Shown: positions 56,355 through 64,000 of the stretch, piece by piece
Layout of the letters: each line of letters opens with the position of its first letter
How positions within the stretch are numbered: position 1 is the first letter of the stretch
NCBI GenBank assembly: GCA_029204225.1
Contig: CM055102.1
Location: 14,451,285 to 14,515,284 of the forward strand
Length of the DNA stretch: 64,000 bases
From: Diphasiastrum complanatum
Taxonomy: Eukaryota > Streptophyta > Lycopodiopsida > Lycopodiales > Lycopodiaceae
Reading direction: 5' to 3'
Notes under the pieces: generated by a model
The model's database searches: none
What the model saw: only the letters and a program-made list of their open reading frames with translations
Told to the model about the DNA's origin: nothing
Translations under genes and position numbers: made by a program

Positions 56355-57090
56355 GTAAAGTGAAGATAAATAAAGGTGATGAACAAAAAATGTTGCTTCT
56401 CTCTCACTATAGGATCCAATAATGATGTGCTACCATCTCCTATGCAAGATCTTGCAACAAACTGTGAGATGATTCTCACTAGCTATCTCAATCTCTCCAA
56501 AACTAGATCTACTTCACATCAAATGGAGTATGGGAAAAGTTAGGATCAAACACTCTTAGCACGTGTGAAATACACTAAGAAACCAAATTTGACTCAAATA
56601 CAATGATATTGCATGAAACAAAATGGCTAAGATCTCAAAACAGTGCCTAGATCACATACAGATGAGATTGGTAAGCATTCAACTGTGATTTTGGATCAAA
56701 CAAGCAATCTCTTGACCAAACCAAATGTGTCCACCCAAGTCTATGTGCCCTACCTAACCCTCTTCAAAAGCTTATAACTTTTGATTGGCTCAACCAAATG
56801 GAATGAAACTGATTGCATCAAAAACTAGACAAAAATAGCTTCAAAATAAGCTACCTAGCAAGATTTTTGGATCAAACATGAAAGAGAACTCCCAAACTGA
56901 AATTGGATGTTCCTCACACGTGTCTGAGCACCTGATTCTGTACAGTACCAGGTCAGACCCAATCAATGTCCTTTGATCTCTTTTGATCCAAAATTGAACA
57001 AGATAGCTAGGAAAATGGGCCTTGACAATTTCTAGCTCAAGATTGATGAATAGTTTTCACTCAAATGGATCAAAATGCATGGTAACCTTA

Positions 57091-57107
57091 GGTAGGCTCT
57101 GATATCA
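57091..57107 (-). promoter_or_regulatory. Primer-binding site of the nested element
   Basis: Minus strand TGATATCAGAGCCTACC directly follows the 5' LTR. One mismatch from TGGTATCAGAGC. Confidence 0.8.
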
Positions 57108-57928
57108 TGTTGAATTTCACACGTGTGGACTGTCCACTACATGTACTTGTGATCTCCTAAGGTGTGTAGATCCACCAAGATCAAGACTAGATTGAGATTC
57201 AAGATCAATCTTAGATCCTATGGCAAAAACACACTACTACATGCATTCAATCACTTCCAACTCTCACTCACACGTGTGGGAAGTGTTCCAAAAGTATTCT
57301 AAGTAAAAACAAGCTGCTCTCCTCGGGTAGAGAGAGAAAAACCATCATGAGCTCTCGGGTAGAGAGAGAAAGCTAGAAATTCAATGACACTCCACTCAAT
57401 CTCAAAATCAATTAGATCCAAAATGAGGAGTACAATGATACTAGTAGATTCATGAGCTACCACTATGCTTAACTATGATTGGATCACACTTTGCCACCTC
57501 TTAATCCTATTAGGCCATTGATCCATGCACCTCTAAATTCTATTAGACTATATTCAAGCACACCTCAAATTCCTATTGGACCACACATGGTTCCACCTCT
57601 AAAACCTATTGGACCTCTTAAACTTCATCAAACAAAAGCATTACACTTGTCTACACTCTAATTGGAACAATTTTGGCCTCCTACTCTATTTTGGCTCAAT
57701 AGTGGCATTACAACTGGAAATGGATAATTTGCCATCTATGCCAAATTTGACCCTATCAACATCCTACACCTAAATGCTTGACTATGAAATTCCATGAGAC
57801 CCCTATACCAAACATTTTGATTTACTTTACAATTCTCCACACGTGGGAACATCCTCCACACATGTGAGATTCACTTACAAACTTCTATCATAAAAAATAC
57901 CAAGCTAGATTTTTGCCAATTTCTCACA
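57108..57928 (-). repeat. 5' LTR of the nested element
   Basis: 821 bp. Pairs with 52856-53650. Keeps both TACCCGAG motif copies (57320-57372). Confidence 0.95.
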
Positions 57929-57933
57929 TCTAA

Positions 57934-58570
57934 TGCAAGAGAGATGTGGGATACATTGTTTACCAGATTTCAGACGAAATCACGCATCCAGATAATGCTT
58001 CTCGAAGATCAACTGACAAATCTACGATGGGATGGCAGAGACCTTACCTCCTTTATCAGAAAGATGAAGGATCTGTTCCTCTCATTACACAATTCTGGAA
58101 CAGAAAATGCAGTATCAACAGAGAAGCAACTCACCTATCTGTTAAGAGTTTTACCAAGATCCTTCCAGACAACACGAACATTGCTAGCAAAGGATCCAGG
58201 TATGACACTCGAAAAGGCAGTGATCAAAATTTGACAATAAGTCAAAGCTCGTGAGCACCTTGATCACAAGGACGCTTCTAACCAAGCTCTCTACAGTAAC
58301 AAAGAAAGGCCAAAGAAGCAGCTCAAGCCTAAGAGGGAGTCAGACTGAAGGCAGTAGACCGAAGGCAGGATTGAGACCAACAAGCAGAGGGAGCCAACAA
58401 AGGTGGTTGGAAGAACAAAAGGAAAGTCTAAATAGTAGAATGGCGACAAGAAAACATGCGTGAGATGCAGATGCGAAGGACATACTGTCGATTCATACTA
58501 GCTCAATCCGAAGATTGAGTGTATCCATTGTCACAAAAAGGGTCATGCAGCTATGGACTATTACTAGAAC
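57934..58570 (+). pseudogene. Copia family-1 gag, 3' part with two zinc knuckles
   Basis: Continues the gag frame of 52596-52855: AREMWDTLFTRFQTKSRIQI, LEDQLTNLRWDGRDLTSFIR and KQLTYLLRVLPRSFQTTRTL, to a TGA at about 58236. After a frame change two zinc knuckles follow: CVRCRCEGHTVDSY near 58460-58497 and CIHCHKKGHAAMDYY near 58527-58567. In both the last Cys is replaced by Tyr, with TAG codons close by where Trp is expected. These are single G-to-A changes. Confidence 0.8.
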
Positions 58571-58659
58571 CAAAAAACAAACAATCTCAAGGCAAACGGG
58601 AGAACAATAATAGTTCATCCTATGTCAAAGAGTCAGAAACCTCGAAGATGGGCGAAGAA

Positions 58660-60010
58660 AGATCGAATCATGGAAATTCGACCACCTACATCTGTGCAGA
58701 CATGTGTGCAGTATCGACACCTGAGACACAGGAGGTAATCTTTGATTAAGGAGCAACCTCACACTTCGTTACATCAAGACGGATAATGTCTGACTTTCGG
58801 AGTGTAGATCCATCAAGATTTATTATTCTTGGAGACGGATCGAAACATCAAGTGAACGGTATTGGTTTGTTGTGGCTCAACACAAACGGTAGAGACAGAT
58901 GACTCGAAGATGTTATGTTTGTACCTACATTGCAGCAAGACTTAATTTCAGTCGCAAGGATAGCAGATGCTGGGATGCGTGTGACATTTTCACACGAAAC
59001 ATGTAACGTTGTTGATGCAAGCACCTGTACATGGATTACACAAGGTAGAAGAAAGGGCAACCTGTATCACTTGAAGGTATGCCTACCAACAGATCAATTA
59101 CATCAAACTCATGATGATTCATCAGATATTCTATGGCACAGGAGACTATGCCATATGAACTCAATGGAATTGTATCAAACAAGCCATCATGGAGCTATCA
59201 CATGGGTGAGCATCTCGAATGCAACCAGTTCGACGACCTATTATGCATGTATAAAAGGTAAGATGTCATGTACTCCTTTTGTCAAGGACTCCTACAGAAA
59301 ACCCAATCTGAGTCATGTTCGAATCTTTGGCTGTGTAGCATATGTACACGTTCCTGACAAGCTTCGGAAGAAGCTTGATGAGAAAGCAGAACAAGGATAT
59401 CTTGTAGGATATGACAATCATTTATCATACTATAGAATCTATATGCCAGAGACAAACACAGTGAAGACAGTCAGAGACGTCAAGTTCAATGAGACCAGAA
59501 CAATGGCCAACAATGATCCTGTCAGTTATGAAGTTCTTGGAAGACAATATTATGATCTATCAATTGTGACAGAGGGAGCAGAGGACGAACACTCAGACGA
59601 AGATGTTCGAGCCACACCTCAGTCAAGCGATGAATCAGACGAAGAAAGATTCGCAAGCCTACCTACTACTACTACACCTGTAAACCGAAACGGTTATGGA
59701 CCTAGCAGAACAGATAAATGCAAGAGCATTGCAGTACCCGAAGGATCTCCTAGAAGATCAACAAGAGAGCAAAGAGCGCCAGCAAGATTTGTGTCAGGTA
59801 GCTCAACTTCTACATCTAAAGAGTTTTGTGGATTCAGTGGAGAACCACAAACATTCGAAGAAGCAATTGAATGTCCAGAGAAGGACAAATGGATCCAAGC
59901 CATGAACGAAGAAATCAAATCCATGAAGAAGAATGAGGTATGGACACTGCAACCAGTGCTAGGGAAGCGAAAAACAGTGCAATGCAAATGGGTTTACAAA
60001 CTCAAGCATA
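58660..60010 (+). pseudogene. Copia family-1 protease to RT start, integrase core deleted
   Basis: Protease active site near 58742-58760 reads D-stop-GATSHF, TAA replacing the Ser codon. From 58915 a 382-codon frame is open: FVPTLQQDLISVARIADAGM, ILWHRRLCHMNSMELYQTSH and YYACIKGKMSCTPFVKDSYR. It then jumps in frame to LSHVRIFGCVAYVHVPDKLR, so the whole D-D-E integrase core (about 150 residues) is missing. The integrase C-terminus, acidic linker and RT start (AIECPEKDKWIQAMNEEIKS, KTVQCKWVYKLKH) follow, and RT is cut at 60010. Closely related to 4791-6120. Confidence 0.85.
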
Positions 60011-60011
60011 G

Positions 60012-60075
60012 ATTTGCCTGTTTTATCTATTCCGCACATAGGTTCAATCTTGTTGAATGCTGAATTAACTAAACA
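60012..60075 (+). repeat. Family-1 LTR fragment at a rearrangement junction
   Basis: About 62 bp matching 8041-8101 inside the LTR is fused to the RT stub on the left and to the segmental duplication on the right. The rest of RT, RNase H and most of the LTR are deleted. Confidence 0.7.
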
Positions 60076-60079
60076 TCAT

Positions 60080-62270
60080 ACCAATATCAAGAATCGTCAT
60101 TGTGTGCTAAATTACAAGTACGACTTTTAAGTGCACTTACATAGGAAATGTGGTTTTGTAGAAGCATTGGGCACCCAACAACATTCAACTACTTGTCCAC
60201 CAATGATTTTTCTCAAGGAAACAGGTGTTATGCTCCGTTTTTTAATAAAATGTAAACATTTTTGAATTTAGTAACCTCATAACTAACCTCTTGGAACCCC
60301 CAAAAAAGGTAATTTTAGGCTAGAATTGAATGCTGCCACCCATCTGAATTTGTATGGGGTGCATGCCTCTATCACTTGGAAAAAGTCAAGAGTATTTTGG
60401 TTACCATCAGAGTTGAACCTTATTGTATTATTTTCTACATCCAATAGATTCATACCTACTCTGAAAAAGACTCACCTAAATTGTGAATAATTACTGGCTT
60501 CTCTATATGGGCTTCCACATCTCTAGTAGAGTTAGAAAATTTTGGACACAAGTTTGGCATTTTTCAGATTGGAACATCTTGGTTCATTGGTGTTCCGAGG
60601 GTTTTTTGCACCTTATTTCATTAGAGCCCCTAACCAAGAGGTTCCCAACCACTATAATGCATATAGAACCCTATCTGGGCTCACTATTGGCTTTTCCAAC
60701 TTTGTCAAACCTCCATCAAATTTAAGAGAATTTACAGAACATTTTCCCAGTCCCACATTGATTTTTCATGTCAAAACAATGTTACACCTTGTAGGGATTA
60801 GCCCATTCAATATTTTCATGGTAGAATCAAGATAACAACATGACCTTGATCACAGCCAAGGAGGTTCAGTCTGAACAGACAATCACTCATCAAAAAGCCA
60901 TTCTTAATCAACTTGCACTTTATCCTTTGTCAAAAGAATGATCGGCAAGCCAAGAGGGAGAAGCTAGGACAAACAAGAGATCATGGCAACAAATGTACTA
61001 GCCTAAGGGAAACGTTAAATCTATGTCCACAAAAATACTTTCTTCTGGCATGAGTGAATTAATTGCTCCAGAGATGAAGCTATGATGCCTACAGGAGACC
61101 TGCACACCAATGGGCCTATCTACTTTTTGACTAAAGAAGATCTAGTAGTAGATTTGATTTTATAACATGAATGTTACTGGCTTGGCATTTGGTCTTATTA
61201 GATTCCAACATTTTCCTTCAATTTAAGATATCGACCAAATGTTCTTGAGGCAGGAACCATTTCCCATGCAAAGCATTGGACCAAGATATCAATTGAGTTT
61301 TACTGAATTGCTAAGAGAATACTCATGACTTAGGTTGAGTACTGGAGTAGAACGTCTTGTGAATTGTTGTTGTTATTCTGTTTCAAAGAATGGGATGTGG
61401 TTTGATGTGCTTTTATGCTTTCAAGCATTGGCTGATAGATCATCCTTGAGGCATAGCCACTCCAAGAATATTTTGGCCCTGAGTTTGTCTAGTGTCTATG
61501 GGTCACCTTGAAGTGTCTATTTGGATATTAGTTACTACCAATTGTGTTAGTGTGGCCAGTTGTCCCTAAAGCAAACTGAATTTGAGATTTGAAGTTTAAA
61601 AACTGTACAGAACCTCAAGGACCAAAAGCACAACAAATTTAATCCACTCAACTAGTCAAATCTCTATGGCAGGTTATTGGCAAAAGGAGCAAGCATACAC
61701 AATTTCAAAATCTTTTGCTCCAATGTTACATAAGTTTTTTGCCAATTACTTTCACAATGAAACTTGAGTTGCAGCGGATCGCAATCTGCTGAAAAAATGT
61801 TTCGGATCATGCAATCCGGAATTTCAGTGATCTGCGACCCGAAACAATATTTTTTTTTTTGTTTTTTTTTGTGGAAAAGGGAGTAATGGCCAATTTTTTT
61901 TTTTTCTTTGAGTTTAATACTAACTAAACCGTAAATGGTGGACATGCTTTTCCAATAGATATCAAAAATCAATTTTGAAATGGTCTTCTGATGCCAATGG
62001 TTTGCAGATCTACTGATTCTGTTTTCTGTTAGAAAACGATAGAAAGAATTAGAAGGAGCCTTCCTTAGACTGGCAGGAATTGTATACTTCTTGTGGAATA
62101 GCTGAAACCATCTACCGATGTCCAAATTTCTGAAACCATATGAAAATGCAGCTAGTTTTCTTAAACCATCTATTGATGTCCAGATTTCTAATGAATGTAG
62201 CCTGCAGCCATCTGAAACCAAGCAACAAATCTGCATAACAATTGCTTTATTGATATCCTTTCACATGACA
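60080..62270. repeat. Segmental duplication copy 2, blocks 1-3
   Basis: 60080-60918 matches 13729-14543. 60921-62033 matches 16544-17249, with about 380 bp extra at about 61155-61535. 62093-62270 matches 17675-17853. Same orientation as copy 1. No gene was recognised. The 190-codon minus-strand frame at 61664-62236 is broken in copy 1 and is not called. Confidence 0.8.
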
Positions 62271-62934
62271 CCCATATTGGCAACTATCCAAAAAAAAAAA
62301 CAAATTGCGTTCCGAGAAACCCTAATGGAAAATCCTGGATTGTGTTCCGGATCGCGGACTGCAACTTTGAATGAAACTTACAAAAAGCCTTAATGTATAA
62401 AGATCTACATACATTCTTAGCTCGTTGAGATTTGAATTTAGTGTCATGCCCTATATTTATGTGTAGAAAAAATTGTCATTTGAAGATATGAACTCAAATG
62501 CCTCAGAGGTGCTTTAGGCTAAGAGAAACACCTATCTAAGAGTTTAAAGAACGTCGTTTAGCATTGTTTAGCAGTAAGGTTTATGATTTTACAGAAAACC
62601 TCACTCCTCCCCAGCAGCAGTTCCAAAAAGTTGCTCAAATGTTGTTATTGTCTATTTGGGGATTACTAGTTATTTGAGTCACAAAAAGGTTATGAAAATA
62701 TCCTTGGGCAAGTACACTCCTAAGTATGTGTACTCTTGTTATGGTGATAAGATTATGATCAAACAGTTGAATGGTGTATCAACCATATCAAAAGTAAGAA
62801 AATGTGATCAAACATCGCATGCATCTAGGACTCAAGAGACATTAAAATTTTGGACAAAACAACTTTCGAGTTATGACTGACAACTTATAGGATACCTCAT
62901 ACAACTTACAAGTAGCAACTTTGAAATGTGGCAG
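62271..62934. other. ~660-bp segment present only in duplication copy 2
   Basis: Copy 1 runs straight through at 17853. No terminal repeats or protein recognised. It starts near an A10 run and includes a short GC-richer stretch (TTCCGGATCGCGGACTGC). Confidence 0.55.
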
Positions 62935-64000
62935 TGCAAATGCGTCTGCTACATTGGACAGGATAAAAGAATTTGGAAAACACGTTTGCATCAAAATTTG
63001 CACATTTGAAAGTACATGCAAACATGTTTGTTGCTAACTATAAGCCAAATATTCAAAAAAAAAAAAATAGATCTCTTTCTCCTTTTTGTATGAAGAAACT
63101 AAAAAACGAGTATTGAGATAAGAAGCATCGTGACAGAGTAATCAATGCCATGTTGGAGCTTTAATAGTATACCAAAAGTTGAGGGATACTAATTTGAATG
63201 GCATTCATACCTGTAGCAGCCTTTCTTTTGAACACTTGATCAGGGAATGCTCCATGTGGAAGGTCAGAAAATGAAAAATCAATGCATTGTCTTGCTCTCT
63301 TCGATCTCTTTGCATTAACCAACGGGTATGTTGCATATCCTCGTTGTCTCGAAAGCCCTACGGTAGGAGGTTGTGTTGGCAAGTTCAACCTCAAGCCATG
63401 TGGGGGAGTTACAAGTACGTTTTCTCGATGAAGAACATTTTTCATGTGTCGTTTAGAGTATGCAACTCGCAGAACATATAGGAAAGCTAACAAAGGCCTG
63501 TCCTTGTTTCTAATGATTGGTGAAACAAACAATTTCTTACATTCTGCAGGCCCACATCTTTTGAAAAAGATGGTTTTTGAATAGTTCGTAACAAATCCCA
63601 CTAGCGTTTCGTCCATAACCATATTGCCATATAGTTGTTGCATGGCGAGAAGAGGCACTTTTTGTCGCTTTGGAAGATTTAGTGCTATGCAAAAATCTTC
63701 ACCATCTTCCAAATCAAATTGCCAACTGCCTTTTACCCCTCCAGTTCCCAAGTTCCTTTCAGAAAGGTCGTTTGGATTGAATTGTTTTGTTTTATCCAAA
63801 ATTACTTGATCCGCTGAAGAAAGGGATCGGCTGCTTCCACCACCTTGATATTCAGCTGGGATCCCCAATAATTGTGCCAACAAATTTACCCGACCAAAGA
63901 TCAGCATGGCTACCGCTCCTCGCACTTTGTCTTCACTTACCGGTGGCGGCCATGGAGGTCCACGTCCATAAGTCACTGGAGTGATGTTTGCATTTGAGTC
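62935..64000. repeat. Segmental duplication copy 2, block 4
   Basis: Matches 17853-18960 almost base for base to the window edge. Contains the second copy of the exon. Confidence 0.85.
63211..64000 (-). CDS. Exon of a putative nuclease-fold/kinase (Crinkler/FunK1-like) protein, copy 2 (partial)
   Basis: Near-identical to 18134-18935 and open throughout. The frame ends at the same donor (CTACAG|GTATGA, intron from 63210), and the open frame continues off the window edge. Visible differences include LLPAVQQ to PLLAMQQ, NNDRP to NKDRP, YSERH to YSKRH and FKGK to FKRK. Conserved AVQQ/AMQQ-LYGNMV, NYSKTIFFKRCG and SPIIRN blocks are kept in both. Two open copies with few changes suggest recent duplication or constraint. 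No kinase exon lies between 60.1 and 63.2 kb, so the rest of the gene may be lost or far away. Confidence 0.5.

Larger units (their letters stand above)
52856..57928 (-). mobile_element. Nested, structurally complete non-autonomous copia element
   Basis: 5073 bp inserted into the family-1 gag. Both LTRs start TG and end CA, the 5-bp target duplication TCTAA (52851-52855 and 57929-57933) is exact, and both a primer-binding site and a purine tract are in place. The LTRs differ at about 13 of about 790 aligned sites plus a 32-bp and a 6-bp indel, so the insertion is fairly young. The single ORF encodes gag, protease, an integrase remnant and domain X. RT and RNase H are absent, so mobility needed proteins from another element. 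Confidence 0.92.

Noticed and set aside
61664-62236. 190-codon minus-strand frame in duplication copy 2
   Set aside because: The homologous stretch in copy 1 (16900-17253, 17528-17818) is broken and contains poly-Lys from a T run.

Overview
The window looks like nuclear DNA of a land plant with a large, repeat-rich genome. The evidence is a plastid-targeted, intron-containing plant gene, dense decayed Ty1/copia and Ty3/gypsy retrotransposons with initiator-tRNA-Met-type primer-binding sites, long introns, AT-rich spacers and dinucleotide microsatellites. No bacterial operons, rRNA, tRNA genes or CRISPR arrays are seen. The repeat load and multi-kilobase introns would suit a fern or gymnosperm, but that is a guess.

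The one clearly intact host gene is a six-exon plastid-lipid-associated protein (PAP/fibrillin) gene on the minus strand, 33176 down to 26352. All five introns have GT-AG ends and all reading phases match, giving 287 residues. Its 4.2-kb intron 4 has absorbed a decayed Ty3/gypsy chromodomain element. A second host-like locus occurs twice: a minus-strand exon at 18134-18935 and its near copy at 63211-64000. They sit in a segmental duplication (about 13.73-18.96 kb against 60.08-64.00 kb) broken into collinear blocks by copy-specific insertions. This exon resembles the nuclease-like region that precedes the kinase domain in Crinkler/FunK1-type proteins.

Region by region: 0-8.3 kb is a pile of copia fragments, starting with a non-autonomous element that encodes an unrecognised protein domain. 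8.3-13.7 kb is mostly featureless. 13.7-19.1 kb is duplication copy 1. 19.7-22.4 kb has a foldback element, a G-run/GC-rich hairpin and a tandem octamer array. 23.1-24.9 kb is a broken non-LTR retrotransposon. 26.3-33.2 kb is the fibrillin gene. 34.2-51.4 kb is a near-continuous mosaic of at least three copia families plus gypsy relics. 51.5-60.1 kb is a copia element whose gag is split by a younger nested copia element (52856-57928) with clean LTRs and a 5-bp target duplication. 60.1-64 kb is duplication copy 2.

The most unusual signal is a domain of about 260 residues ('domain X' here). In two separate copia-derived elements it lies where reverse transcriptase and RNase H should be: as a tandem pair at 340-1716 (+), and as the C-terminal third of an uninterrupted 858-residue gag-protease-X polyprotein at 53778-56354 (-). 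These elements share LTR ends and an LTR motif with a nearby RT-bearing family, which could be their trans-acting helper.
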